Shown piece after piece: positions 1 through 8,468 of a DNA stretch of 64,000 bases. Below the pieces are notes generated by a model. That model was not told the origin of the DNA. It made no database searches and saw nothing but the letters and a program-made list of their open reading frames with translations. Origin of the DNA: Pseudescherichia sp031998825 (GTDB lineage Bacteria > Pseudomonadota > Gammaproteobacteria > Enterobacterales > Enterobacteriaceae). The position numbers were made by a program, and so were the translations under genes. The stretch is from positions 6,832-70,831 of the forward strand of contig NZ_DAMACX010000024.1 in the NCBI RefSeq assembly GCF_031998825.1. Reading direction: 5' to 3'. Within the stretch, counting starts at the first letter, position 1. Every line of letters starts with the position of its first letter.

Positions 1-221
1 CGCAGCAGCATGTTGGGGTGACGAACGGTACGCACCGCCATCAGACTGCTGCCCACCAGCAGCCACGATCGCATACTAAGAAAAGTATTCCAGCCGCGAT
101 CGTAAGCGCCCGTCGTCTCCAGCCAGTCGCGACGGCTGGCGGTGAGATCGAGGCGCTGCTGCTGGATCTGGCTTAGCAGCATCGCTTTGCGTTTGAGACG
201 CTCCGCTTTACTACTGCTCAC
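1..221 (-). CDS. yqjK: YqjK-like protein, C-terminus cut by window edge
   Basis: The visible N-terminal ~73 residues match enterobacterial YqjK: a basic, Gln-rich helix (SQIQQQRLDL) followed by RHPNMLL near the cut. Function is unknown. The start is GTG at 221, overlapping the yqjE stop as GTGA, so it is translationally coupled as last gene of yqjC-yqjD-yqjE-yqjK. A hydrophobic stretch (WLLVGSSLMAV) suggests membrane contact. The start is supported by GGAGGA eight to thirteen bases upstream. The gene continues beyond position 1. Confidence 0.85.
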   Translation of the reverse strand, partial: MSSSKAERLKRKAMLLSQIQQQRLDLTASRRDWLETTGAYDRGWNTFLSMRSWLLVGSSLMAVRTVRHPNMLL

Positions 222-616
222 TTTTTATCCTCCTCCAGCAGAGAACGATCGTTAGCCAGCTCACCGCGCGTATGGCGCAGGAATGTTGATTGTCGAGCCT
301 TATGCAGCGTCCAGAAACCGCCGATGATGGCGCCTACCAGCAGAACCACAGTGGTAGCAATCATCGCGTTAAGACGGTATTGAGGGTCGATAGCCCAGAT
401 GATGAGGACCATCAAGCTCATCAGGCCAAAGGCGGCCAGCAGCATGGTGAGCCCCAACATCAGGAGCATCTGGATGACGTTTGCTTTCTCTTCTTCCAGT
501 TCCACCACGACCAGACGCAAACGCGTTTCGACCATCTCAACAAGGATGGTCATAATGCGTTGCCCAATACCCAGGACGCTTTTTCCTGGCCCGCTTGTTT
601 GACGTAAGTCAGCCAT
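218..616 (-). CDS. yqjE: YqjE inner-membrane protein
   Basis: A 132-residue member of the YqjE (phage holin superfamily III-like) family; E. coli YqjE has 134 residues. Two long hydrophobic segments (around residues 50-75 and 83-105) make it a two-pass inner-membrane protein. The family-typical GKSVLGIGQRI and VELEEEKAN are present. The ATG at 616 was chosen over an upstream in-frame start because it gives the family N-terminus MADLRQ and sits 2 bases after the yqjD stop. In E. coli the operon is linked to stationary phase and general stress; here that is known only by family. Exact function is unknown. Confidence 0.9.
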   Translation of the reverse strand: MADLRQTSGPGKSVLGIGQRIMTILVEMVETRLRLVVVELEEEKANVIQMLLMLGLTMLLAAFGLMSLMVLIIWAIDPQYRLNAMIATTVVLLVGAIIGGFWTLHKARQSTFLRHTRGELANDRSLLEEDKK

Positions 617-618
617 AA

Positions 619-930
619 TCAGCGACGCGTCAGCAGCACGCCCAGCACCACACCGGCGGCAGCTGCAATCCCTACACCAGTCCACGGGTTCTCGCGCACG
701 TATTCATCGGCGCGCGTGGCGGCTTCACGGGTTTGCTTGGCAATAACATCGCTGGTTTCACCCAGGCGATAACGGCTTTCGTGCAGAGCACGTTCTGCTT
801 TGGAACGCAGCTTACTCAGCTCTTCTTTCGATTTGTCCCCGGAGTTGCTTAACACCTCTTCCAGGGTATCCGTCAGGGATTTCAACTCAGCGCGCAGATG
901 ATCGGCAGTAGTATCTTTAGACTTAGACAT
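619..930 (-). CDS. yqjD: YqjD, membrane-anchored ribosome-associated protein
   Basis: A 103-residue DUF883 (ElaB/YqjD/YgaM) protein. The N-terminal two thirds is charged helix, and the C-terminus is one membrane anchor (GVGIAAAAGVVLGVLLTRR). E. coli YqjD is an inner-membrane protein that binds 70S/100S ribosomes in stationary phase and is RpoS-dependent; that is family knowledge. ENPWTGVG before the anchor is the family signature. It is the middle gene of yqjC-yqjD-yqjE-yqjK, 32 bp after yqjC. Confidence 0.92.
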   Translation of the reverse strand: MSKSKDTTADHLRAELKSLTDTLEEVLSNSGDKSKEELSKLRSKAERALHESRYRLGETSDVIAKQTREAATRADEYVRENPWTGVGIAAAAGVVLGVLLTRR

Positions 931-962
931 AGTTCTCTCCAGTGAGCGAGTGGTAACTTCCT

Positions 963-1331
963 TTAATAATCACGGGCCTCAAGCGTACGCAGCTCTTCCT
1001 GCGCCTCTCTCAGCTTGTGTTCACGTTTGGTCACTTTATCCGCATCGCCTTTTTGCTGTGCTTCAGTCAGATCCTGCTGGCGTTCAGCAACCTCTTCCTT
1101 CTGTTCAGCAATTTTTTTCTGGTGGTCTGCGCGCAGCTTGCTGTCAGTGCAGTTGGCTTTTACTTCCGTAAGCGCCTTATTCAGACCATCAACGCGGCGC
1201 TGATTGTTATGCTTCTCGGCGTAGCTAATTTCGCGCAGGATATCCTGTTCTTTCTCCTGGCAAAGCGATACGGCCTGCGAAGCGGCGCTCAAAGAAAAAA
1301 GGCTTAACGCCAGTACGATGCGGTATCTCAT
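963..1331 (-). CDS. yqjC: YqjC, periplasmic DUF1090 protein
   Basis: 122 residues, the same length as E. coli YqjC. A signal peptide (residues 1-20, LALSLFSLSAASQA) is followed by a highly charged coiled coil rich in Glu, Lys and Gln, with two Cys residues (LCQEKEQ and ANCTDSK) that may form a disulphide. It belongs to the DUF1090 family, which is periplasmic and of unknown role. The ATG at 1331 was preferred to an upstream in-frame ATG because the signal peptide then starts directly. It is the first gene of the yqjC-D-E-K operon. Confidence 0.9.
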   Translation of the reverse strand: MRYRIVLALSLFSLSAASQAVSLCQEKEQDILREISYAEKHNNQRRVDGLNKALTEVKANCTDSKLRADHQKKIAEQKEEVAERQQDLTEAQQKGDADKVTKREHKLREAQEELRTLEARDY

Positions 1332-1482
1332 TCTTATAACTTTCCCTTGTTTAAGCGGCATATCACCATGAAATGCCGATAATGCAGTCAGTAAAAGAGT
1401 GACACTGTTCCCGTCTACTCAAGCATAGTAAGTAAACGCGAAGATCACCAAAGTAAGTGAAAAGATTCGGATTAGTAGAAGG

Positions 1483-1884
1483 TTAGCCCAGACGGTGAGG
1501 GGTATCCCGCAGGCGGGTGAGCCATGCGGAGGTCTGGTCGTCGTCGTCCTGAAGGGCAATGATATATCCCTGCGGCAGGGTACGGTCTAAGACCACTTTC
1601 GCCGCCGCGCTTTGCGCGCTGGAATCAAAGGTAATCACCAGGGTGTCATTTTTCGGCGTAATACTTTTAAAGCGGATACCGTTGGCGTCAAGGTGATGCC
1701 AGACGGAGAAGCCATCCGGCACGCTGACGCTCTGATTACTCGGGCGAATGGCCAGCGTTGACTCCCGCTGCTGCAGCGTAGCCCAGGCAGAGAAGAGCAG
1801 GGTAAAGAGCATAATGGTTGCCAGCGCAAAGGCGCACTGGTGCATCAGTGCGCGTCGCGAGCGTGGATTACTGCCGATTTCCAT
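1483..1884 (-). CDS. mzrA: MzrA, modulator of EnvZ/OmpR
   Basis: 133 residues with one N-terminal membrane segment (about residues 15-38, CAFALATIMLFTLLFSAW) and a periplasmic domain, matching MzrA (YqjB). In E. coli MzrA is induced by CpxR and binds the sensor EnvZ, raising OmpR phosphorylation and so linking two envelope stress systems. The ATG at 1884 lies 17 bases inside the end of yqjA, so the two genes are co-transcribed and probably coupled, as in E. coli. The ATG gives the expected N-terminus MEIGSNPRSRR. Confidence 0.9.
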   Translation of the reverse strand: MEIGSNPRSRRALMHQCAFALATIMLFTLLFSAWATLQQRESTLAIRPSNQSVSVPDGFSVWHHLDANGIRFKSITPKNDTLVITFDSSAQSAAAKVVLDRTLPQGYIIALQDDDDQTSAWLTRLRDTPHRLG

Positions 1885-2530
1885 ATTTTTTCTTCCATAA
1901 AACGAACAGCGAGCCAACCAGCCCCACTACCAGCAGAACCACCGGCAGCAGCATCAGACAGGACATTAGCGCATCTTCATATTTAAGAAACACGGGCGTC
2001 TTGCCCAGCAGATAACCAAAGGTGGTGAGGATCACGACCCACAGCAGGCCGCTCATCCAGTTAAAGAACTGAAAGCGGGTATTGTTCAGGCCGGAGAGAC
2101 CGGCAATCGTTGGCAGCAGCGTACGCACAAAGGCAATAAAGCGGCCAACCAGCAGCGCAGAGAGTCCGTGCTTATGGAACATATGGTGCGCCCGCTGGTG
2201 GTAGTGCGCAGGCAGGTGTGACAGCCAGTTCTGCACGATGCGCGTGTTGCCCAGCCATCGCCCCTGTATATAGCTCACCCAGCAGCCGAGGCTGGCGGCA
2301 GCGGTCAGCAGCAGAATGGTTTGCGGGTAGCCCATCGCCCCCTTCGCAATCAGTACGCCTACCAGCACCAGCAGGCTATCACCCGGTAAAAATGCCGCTG
2401 GCAGCAGGCCGTTTTCCAGAAACAGAATCATAAACAAAACAAAATAGAGCATGCCGATCATGGAAGGATTCGCCAGCGTTTCGAAATCCTGGTGCCATAA
2501 AGCGTTCAGTAACTGGGTAAGTAGTTCCAT
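1868..2530 (-). CDS. yqjA: DedA-family membrane protein YqjA
   Basis: A 220-residue DedA/SNARE-associated family inner-membrane protein. The family signature GRFIAFVRTLLPTIAGLSG is at about residues 129-148, and FLPGDSLLVLVG near residue 48 carries the conserved acidic residue. About five hydrophobic segments are seen. In E. coli YqjA and its paralogue YghB are needed for cell division at high temperature, Tat export, alkaline tolerance and multidrug efflux, probably as proton-linked transporters or lipid scramblases. First gene of yqjA-mzrA. The 250 bp upstream separate it from exuR; no clear regulator site was identified there. Confidence 0.92.
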   Translation of the reverse strand: MELLTQLLNALWHQDFETLANPSMIGMLYFVLFMILFLENGLLPAAFLPGDSLLVLVGVLIAKGAMGYPQTILLLTAAASLGCWVSYIQGRWLGNTRIVQNWLSHLPAHYHQRAHHMFHKHGLSALLVGRFIAFVRTLLPTIAGLSGLNNTRFQFFNWMSGLLWVVILTTFGYLLGKTPVFLKYEDALMSCLMLLPVVLLVVGLVGSLFVLWKKKYGNRQ

Positions 2531-2781
2531 TCAGTGTTCCTGGTACATCGGTTAACGAATATCGGGGTTAACGCCGCTGGAGAGAAATTGCATCTAATTG
2601 TAACAAACGCCAGAGATCTGCGTCACTGAAAATACGTATTTTAGGAATTGATTTTGCTTGCCGGGGAGGGGGGTGACAAAGGTATTTACAAAGGCTGACA
2701 CTCTATACGGTTTCTGACCGCCTTATGTCATTGATTGGACAGCGCAGGCGCATCTGCACCTACGCTGTAACGGGAAGAGTG

Positions 2782-3558
2782 CTATTTCACCGCGCTTGCT
2801 GCGGTATCGAGGTGGACCACCGGGTTTTCCGCAAACAGATAGCGGTCAGCGTTAAACTCAAAGTCATCGCTGGTTTCATTAAACAGCATCAGCTTGGTGT
2901 TCTCGAGGTGCTGCCACATTGCCAGCTTGGCCGCATGTGGATCCTTACGAATCAGCGCCTTAAGGATCTGGTCATGATCGTCGCACCAGTTATCCACCGT
3001 ACGCGCATCGATGTGATCGTGCAGTTTTTTCCAGTACGGGTTGTGCGTCCGCTGAGTCCACATTTTTTCCACGATTGCTGCCAGGGCAGTATTCTGCGTG
3101 GCCAGCGCCACCTGAACGTGGAACTGGAGATCCCACTCAGAGTCGCGGAAGCACTTCTCCTGGCGCGCCTTGTCCTGGATCTCCATCAGCTTCATGATGT
3201 CCTGCTTGGTCACCTGGGTAGCGGCAAACTCAGCAATATTGCTCTCGATCAGCTGACGGGCCTGTAATAGCTCGAACGGGCCGTAGTTGGCAAACTCCAT
3301 GGATTCGTCGGGGATCTGCTGATACTTCGCCTGGTTGGAGATGACATGGATACCAGAGCCTTTGCGTACCTCAACGTAGCCCTCAACCTCCAGCATGATG
3401 ATCGCTTCGCGCACTACCGTGCGGCTAACGCTCTTCTCATCGGCGATAAAGCGCTCGGCGGGCAGTTTGTCACCAACAATGTACACGCCGTCCTCAATGC
3501 GGCTCTTTAGCTCAGCGGCCAGCTGCTGATATAAACGGCGTGATTCGGTGATTTCCAT
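2782..3558 (-). CDS. exuR: ExuR, GntR-family repressor of hexuronate genes
   Basis: 258 residues, the length of E. coli ExuR. The N-terminal GntR winged helix (residues ~7-75; KLPAERFIADEKSVSRTVVREAIIML) is followed by an FCD ligand domain rich in His (e.g. FHVQVAL, WKKLHDHID). ExuR represses exuT, uxaCA and uxaB and is released by tagaturonate/fructuronate. It lies downstream of exuT on the same strand, after a terminator, so it is probably transcribed on its own. A candidate operator lies in the exuT–uxaC gap. Confidence 0.95.
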   Translation of the reverse strand: MEITESRRLYQQLAAELKSRIEDGVYIVGDKLPAERFIADEKSVSRTVVREAIIMLEVEGYVEVRKGSGIHVISNQAKYQQIPDESMEFANYGPFELLQARQLIESNIAEFAATQVTKQDIMKLMEIQDKARQEKCFRDSEWDLQFHVQVALATQNTALAAIVEKMWTQRTHNPYWKKLHDHIDARTVDNWCDDHDQILKALIRKDPHAAKLAMWQHLENTKLMLFNETSDDFEFNADRYLFAENPVVHLDTAASAVK

Positions 3559-3631
3559 TTGTGCTCCAGGCGAGACAGGATAGATAGATTTGTTATACCA
3601 CTTTTCCTAAATTCCCACCATACCAGTAACG

Positions 3632-3660
3632 AAAAAGCCGCCCGAATAGTGCGGGCGGCT
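3632..3660 (-). terminator. Rho-independent terminator of exuT
   Basis: A 9-bp perfect stem (AGCCGCCCG / CGGGCGGCT) with a 7-base loop, followed on the minus strand by five T. It lies 34 bp after the exuT stop and before the exuR start. Confidence 0.85.
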
Positions 3661-3693
3661 TGGTGTCAAATGCATGACGCCTTACTGAATTTG

Positions 3694-4998
3694 CTAGTGC
3701 TGAGTAGCAGGACCACCGACGGCTCGCTTCTCTTCTTCGAGTTCCGCCGCCGACTTGCTCTTCAGCACGGTCCAGATAACGATAGCCCCCAGCACGTCGA
3801 ACACCGCCAGCACGGCGAACAGCGGGCTGAAGCCGATGGTGTCAGCCAGCGCACCGACCACCAGCGCAAACATGGTGCTCGCCGTCCAGGCCGCCATACC
3901 GGTCAGACCGTTGGCGGTAGCCACTTCGTTACGGCCAAATACGTCAGAGGAGAGGGTGATCAGCGCACCAGACAGGGACTGGTGAGCAAAACCGCCGACG
4001 CACAGCAGGGCGATAGCGACGTACGGGCTGGTGAACAGGCCGATCATGCCTGGGCCGATCATCAGCACTGCCCCCATGGTCACCACCATTTTACGGGAGA
4101 CGATCAGGTTCACGCCAAACCAGCGCTGGAACAGCGGCGGCAGATAACCCCCAACGATACAGCCGAGGTCCGCGAACAGCATGGGCATCCAGGCAAACAT
4201 GGCGATCTCTTTCAGGTTAAAGCCGTAGACTTTAAACATGAACAGCGGGATCCAGGCGTTGAAGGTACCCCAGGCTGGCTCTGCCAGGAAACGTGGCAGG
4301 GCGATACCCCAGAACTGACGGGTGCCCAGAATCTGCCAGACGGACATCTTCTTACCGTTGTTGGTCTGGTGCTGTGCTTCCTGACCGCCAATAATATAGC
4401 CACGCTCTTCTTCGGTTAATTTTTTCTGATCGCGCGGGTGTTTGTAGAAGATCAGCCAGGCCATCGCCCAGGCGAAGCTCAGCACGCCGGAGATGATGAA
4501 GGCCAGCTGCCAGCTGTGCATGACGATTGCCCACACCACCAGCGGCGGCGCAATCATTGCACCAATAGAGGAGCCGACGTTGAAGTAGCCCACAGCGATA
4601 GAACGCTCTTTCGCCGGGAACCACTCGGACGCAGCTTTCAGTCCGGCCGGGATCATGGCGGCTTCAGCGGCACCGACTGCACCACGTGCCAGCGCTAAAC
4701 CACCCCAGCTGCCTGCCAGCGCTGTCGCACCGCAGAAGATCGCCCAGGTCACGGCGAAGACGGCGTAGCCCACTTTGGTACCCAGAATATCCAGCACATA
4801 GCCTGCAACCGGCTGCATGATGGTGTAGGCGGCAGAGTAGGCCGCGATGATATAAGAGTACTGCTGCGTGGAGATGTGCAACTCTTCCATTAGCGTTGGC
4901 GCAGCCGCGGCTATGGTATTACGTGTCAGGTAGCCCAGCACGGTGCCCAGCGTCACCAGCGCTATCATGTACCAACGTAACCCTTTAATTTTACGCAT
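3694..4998 (-). CDS. exuT: ExuT, hexuronate:H+ symporter
   Basis: A 434-residue major facilitator of the anion:cation symporter (ACS) family with twelve hydrophobic segments. It matches E. coli ExuT closely (MRKIKGLRWYMIALVTLGTVLG at the start; RFLAEPAWGTFNAWIPLFMF in the middle). It imports galacturonate and glucuronate for uxaC/uxaA catabolism. The ATG at 4998 was chosen from homology and from GAGG six bases upstream; a longer in-frame extension to 5226 runs through the leader and is not coding-like. Divergent from uxaCA. Confidence 0.95.
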   Translation of the reverse strand: MRKIKGLRWYMIALVTLGTVLGYLTRNTIAAAAPTLMEELHISTQQYSYIIAAYSAAYTIMQPVAGYVLDILGTKVGYAVFAVTWAIFCGATALAGSWGGLALARGAVGAAEAAMIPAGLKAASEWFPAKERSIAVGYFNVGSSIGAMIAPPLVVWAIVMHSWQLAFIISGVLSFAWAMAWLIFYKHPRDQKKLTEEERGYIIGGQEAQHQTNNGKKMSVWQILGTRQFWGIALPRFLAEPAWGTFNAWIPLFMFKVYGFNLKEIAMFAWMPMLFADLGCIVGGYLPPLFQRWFGVNLIVSRKMVVTMGAVLMIGPGMIGLFTSPYVAIALLCVGGFAHQSLSGALITLSSDVFGRNEVATANGLTGMAAWTASTMFALVVGALADTIGFSPLFAVLAVFDVLGAIVIWTVLKSKSAAELEEEKRAVGGPATQH

Positions 4999-5023
4999 GT
5001 AAAACCTCATCGTTATGTTATTT

Positions 5024-5097
5024 CCGCCTTGGGCGGCCCCTCCTCCGGATCGAGCCGGGGGAGGTGTAACGGGGGGCGTAGCCGGGAGTAACTCCCG
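5024..5097 (-). promoter_or_regulatory. Three tandem hairpins in the exuT 5' leader
   Basis: Just upstream of the exuT Shine-Dalgarno three perfect inverted repeats follow one another: 5024-5036 (CCGCC/GGCGG, 3-base loop), 5039-5064 (CCTCC-T-CCGG/CCGG-G-GGAGG, 6-base loop) and 5083-5097 (CGGGAG/CTCCCG, 3-base loop). The segment is far more GC-rich than the surrounding intergenic DNA. It would lie in the exuT mRNA leader if transcription starts near the operator region. No T-run follows any of them on the minus strand, so none looks like a terminator. The role is unknown. Confidence 0.45.
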
Positions 5098-5216
5098 AAA
5101 CGGCCCGGACCTTGCCATCAGTGTGCGTGCACAAATCGGTATCCGTACCGGTAAAGTGAGTGATAAATCACCTGTAATGCATTCCGTCGGTGTATGTTCT
5201 GCGACGGCAGAAAGAT

Positions 5217-5233
5217 AACTTGTCATACAACTT
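5217..5233. promoter_or_regulatory. Candidate ExuR operator
   Basis: The dyad AAnTTGT-nnn-ACAAnTT is centred at 5225 between the divergent exuT and uxaC genes. Six of seven arm positions pair. GntR/FadR-type regulators such as ExuR and UxuR bind short AT-rich palindromes of this kind. The assignment rests on position and symmetry. Confidence 0.5.
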
Positions 5234-5238
5234 TAAAA

Positions 5239-5254
5239 GGTGAGTGACATCACA
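5239..5254. promoter_or_regulatory. Candidate CRP-binding site
   Basis: GGTGA-N6-TCACA fits the CRP consensus TGTGA-N6-TCACA at nine of ten positions. It lies 6 bp from the candidate ExuR operator in the exuT–uxaC gap, which fits catabolite control of hexuronate genes. Confidence 0.6.
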
Positions 5255-5465
5255 AAAGTGCTTTTCTCTGTGTGGTCATTATTCCCCGCCAGCAAAGCCA
5301 GAGCTGGCGCGGGCTGGCGTCCAATTTACCCCCTTGAGGGTAAATTTTTTGTCAGCGTTTATTGATCTAACTCACGAAAATATCTTCGGTCTATAGAAAT
5401 TGGTGTGATAACTTTGTCAGCATTGAACGTACGCATCTAACGCTCTCGTTTAGAGGAAGACGATA

Positions 5466-6878
5466 ATGACCGCTTTTATGACCGAAGATTTCCTGCTGGA
5501 TACCGAATTTGCTCGCCGTCTGTACCATGATTACGCGAAAGATCAGCCGATTTTCGACTATCATTGCCACCTGCCGCCGCAGCAGATTGCGGACAACTAC
5601 CGTTTCAAAAACCTGTATGACATCTGGTTAAAAGGCGATCACTATAAGTGGCGTGCGATGCGCACTAACGGCGTGCCTGAGCGCCTGTGTACCGGCGACG
5701 CCTCTGACCGTGAAAAGTTTGACGCCTGGGCAGCCACCGTGCCGCACACTATTGGCAACCCGTTATACCACTGGACGCACCTCGAGCTGCGCCGCCCGTT
5801 TGGTATTACAGGTAAGCTGCTCTCTCCGGCGACCGCCGATGAGATCTGGGAGCAGGGCAACGCGCTGCTGGCTCAGGATAAATTCTCCGCGCGCGGCATC
5901 ATGCAGCAGATGAATGTGAAGATGGTCGGCACCACTGACGATCCGATCGACTCCCTTGAGCACCATGCCAGCGTGGCTAAAGACACCTCCTTCAGCATCA
6001 AAGTGCTGCCGAGCTGGCGTCCGGATAAGGCGTTCAACATCGAGCTGGCGACCTTTAACGACTACATGGCGAAGCTGGGTGAAGTCTCTGATACCGATAT
6101 CCGCCGCTTTGGCGATCTGCAGACCGCGCTGACTAAGCGTCTGGATCACTTTGCTGCCCACGGCTGTAAAGTCTCTGACCATGCGCTGGACGTTGTGCTG
6201 TTTGCCGAAGCGAGCGAAGCCGAGCTGGATAGCATCCTTGCCCGTCGTCTGGCAGGTGAGACCCTGAGCGAGCGCGAAGTCGCGCAGTTTAAGACCGCCG
6301 TGCTGGTCTGGCTGGGCGCAGAGTATGCCCGCCGCGAATGGGTACAGCAGTACCACATTGGCGCACTGCGTAATAACAACCTGCGCCAATTCAAACTGCT
6401 GGGGCCGGACGTGGGCTTCGACTCCATCAACGACCGTCCGCTGGCGGAAGAGCTCTCTAAGCTGCTGAGCAAGCAGAACGAAGAGAACCTGCTGCCGAAA
6501 ACCATTCTTTACTGCCTGAACCCGCGCGATAACGAAGTGCTGGGCACCATGATCGGTAACTTCCAGGGTGAAGGTATGCCGGGCAAAATGCAGTTCGGCT
6601 CCGGCTGGTGGTTTAACGACCAGAAAGATGGCATGGAGCGTCAGATGACCCAGCTGGCACAGCTTGGCCTGTTAAGCCGCTTCGTCGGGATGCTGACCGA
6701 CAGCCGCAGCTTCCTCTCCTATACCCGTCACGAGTATTTCCGCCGCATCCTGTGCCAGATGATTGGCCGCTGGGTTGCCGCCGGGGAAGCTCCGGCAGAT
6801 ATCCAGCTGCTGGGCGAGATGGTGAGAAATATCTGCTTTAACAATGCGCGTGATTACTTCGCGATTGAACTGAACTAA
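5466..6878 (+). CDS. uxaC: Uronate isomerase UxaC
   Basis: 470 residues, the same length as E. coli UxaC and nearly identical to it. It interconverts glucuronate with fructuronate and galacturonate with tagaturonate, the first cytoplasmic step of hexuronate breakdown. Amidohydrolase-superfamily signature DYHCHLPPQQI (metal-binding His pair) is at residues ~31-41. The start is preceded by AGAGGAAGACGATA. First gene of uxaCA, 17 bp before uxaA, divergent from exuT and probably under ExuR and CRP. Confidence 0.97.
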   Translation: MTAFMTEDFLLDTEFARRLYHDYAKDQPIFDYHCHLPPQQIADNYRFKNLYDIWLKGDHYKWRAMRTNGVPERLCTGDASDREKFDAWAATVPHTIGNPLYHWTHLELRRPFGITGKLLSPATADEIWEQGNALLAQDKFSARGIMQQMNVKMVGTTDDPIDSLEHHASVAKDTSFSIKVLPSWRPDKAFNIELATFNDYMAKLGEVSDTDIRRFGDLQTALTKRLDHFAAHGCKVSDHALDVVLFAEASEAELDSILARRLAGETLSEREVAQFKTAVLVWLGAEYARREWVQQYHIGALRNNNLRQFKLLGPDVGFDSINDRPLAEELSKLLSKQNEENLLPKTILYCLNPRDNEVLGTMIGNFQGEGMPGKMQFGSGWWFNDQKDGMERQMTQLAQLGLLSRFVGMLTDSRSFLSYTRHEYFRRILCQMIGRWVAAGEAPADIQLLGEMVRNICFNNARDYFAIELN

Positions 6879-6895
6879 GGCCGTTTGAGGTTGAT

Positions 6896-8383
6896 ATGCA
6901 ATACATCAAGATCCATTCGCTAGATAACGTCGCAGTCGCGCTGGCTGACCTGGCGGAAGGCGCGGAAATTTCTGTCGATAACCACACCGTACGGCTGCGC
7001 CAGCCGGTGGGACGCGGGCACAAGTTTGCTCTGCAGGCCATCCCGCAGGGGCAAAACGTGGTGAAATACGGTCTGCCTATTGGTCATGCCACGGCAGATA
7101 TCGCGGAGGGTGAATACATTCACTCTCACAATGCGCGCACCAATCTGAGCGATCTGGACGAGTACAGCTATCAACCCGATCTTCAGGCTGTGCAGGCGCA
7201 GGCGGCGGATCGCGACGTTGAGATCTACCGTCGGGCTAACGGTGAGGTAGGTATCCGCAATGAGCTGTGGATCCTGCCAACCGTTGGCTGCGTCAACGGC
7301 ATTGCCCGCCAGATCCAGACCCGTTTCTTAAAAGAGACGCAGAATGCTGAAGGCACCGACGGCGTCTTCCTGTTCAGCCACACCTACGGCTGCTCCCAGC
7401 TCGGGGATGACCACGTCAACACCCGCACCATGCTGCAAAACATGGTGCGTCATCCGAATGCGGGTGCGGTGCTGGTGATTGGCCTCGGCTGCGAGAACAA
7501 CCAGGTTGATGCCTTCCGCGAAACGCTGGGCGACTTCGACCCGGACCGCGTCCACTTTATGGTCTGCCAACACCAGGAAGACGAAGTGGAAGCGGGCCTT
7601 GAGCATATGCACCAGCTCTATAACGCGATGCGTAACGATAAACGCGAACCGGGCAAGCTGAGCGAGCTGAAGTTTGGCCTCGAGTGCGGCGGCTCTGATG
7701 GCCTCTCCGGCATCACCGCCAACCCGATGCTGGGTCGCTTCTCGGACTACGTGATCGGCAACGGTGGCACTACCGTGCTGACCGAGGTGCCGGAGATGTT
7801 TGGCGCAGAGCAGATCCTGATGAGCCACTGCCGCGATGAGTCCACGTTTGAAAAAACCGTCACCATGGTGAACGACTTCAAACAGTACTTTATCGCCCAC
7901 AACCAGCCGATCTACGAGAACCCATCGCCGGGTAACAAAGCGGGTGGCATTACAACTCTGGAAGAGAAGTCGCTGGGCTGTACCCAGAAAGCGGGGGCCA
8001 GCCAGGTGGTTGACGTGCTGCGCTACGGCGAGCGTCTGAAAACCCACGGGCTGAATCTGCTGAGCGCGCCGGGTAACGATGCCGTTGCCACCAGCGCCCT
8101 GGCCGGGGCAGGCTGCCATATGGTGCTCTTCTCCACCGGTCGCGGTACGCCATACGGCGGCTTTGTGCCGACGGTGAAAATCGCCACCAACAGCGAGCTG
8201 GCAGCGAAGAAAAAGCACTGGATCGACTTCGACGCCGGTCAGCTGATCCACGGCAAACTGATGCCGCAGGTGCTGACTGAGTTCGTGGACACCATTGTTG
8301 AGATCGCTAACGGCAAACAGACCTGCAACGAGCGCAACGAGTTCCGCGAGCTGGCGATCTTCAAAAGCGGCGTTACGCTGTAA
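6896..8383 (+). CDS. uxaA: Altronate dehydratase UxaA
   Basis: 495 residues, full length for UxaA. It dehydrates D-altronate to 2-keto-3-deoxygluconate, an iron-dependent step. The N-terminal SAF domain (residues ~1-90) and the C-terminal galactarate/altronate dehydratase domain are present, with conserved Cys-containing motifs (TYGCSQLG, GLGCENNQ, LECGGSDG, SLGCTQK). uxaB is not in this window, so the intervening reductase must be elsewhere. Second gene of uxaCA; a REP pair follows it. Confidence 0.97.
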   Translation: MQYIKIHSLDNVAVALADLAEGAEISVDNHTVRLRQPVGRGHKFALQAIPQGQNVVKYGLPIGHATADIAEGEYIHSHNARTNLSDLDEYSYQPDLQAVQAQAADRDVEIYRRANGEVGIRNELWILPTVGCVNGIARQIQTRFLKETQNAEGTDGVFLFSHTYGCSQLGDDHVNTRTMLQNMVRHPNAGAVLVIGLGCENNQVDAFRETLGDFDPDRVHFMVCQHQEDEVEAGLEHMHQLYNAMRNDKREPGKLSELKFGLECGGSDGLSGITANPMLGRFSDYVIGNGGTTVLTEVPEMFGAEQILMSHCRDESTFEKTVTMVNDFKQYFIAHNQPIYENPSPGNKAGGITTLEEKSLGCTQKAGASQVVDVLRYGERLKTHGLNLLSAPGNDAVATSALAGAGCHMVLFSTGRGTPYGGFVPTVKIATNSELAAKKKHWIDFDAGQLIHGKLMPQVLTEFVDTIVEIANGKQTCNERNEFRELAIFKSGVTL

Positions 8384-8390
8384 GCGTGGT

Positions 8391-8466
8391 GTCGGGTGGC
8401 GCTAACGCTTACCCGACCTACGGAACCCTGTGAGCCCGGTAAGGCGTAGCCGCCACCGGGCTTTTC
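8391..8466. repeat. Two REP-type palindromes between uxaA and sstT
   Basis: Two imperfect palindromes: 8391-8418 (GTCGGGTGGCG … TTACCCGAC) and 8432-8465 (AGCCCGGT … ACCGGGCTTTT). The second ends in T4 and could terminate uxaCA. The convergent position is typical of REP/BIME elements. Confidence 0.7.
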
Positions 8467-8468
8467 TA

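Noticed and set aside
3559..4419. 286-residue forward frame across exuT
   Set aside because: Antisense to exuT, His/Gln/Arg-rich, with no start context.
7328..8251. 307-residue frame opposite uxaA
   Set aside because: Antisense shadow of a highly conserved enzyme gene.
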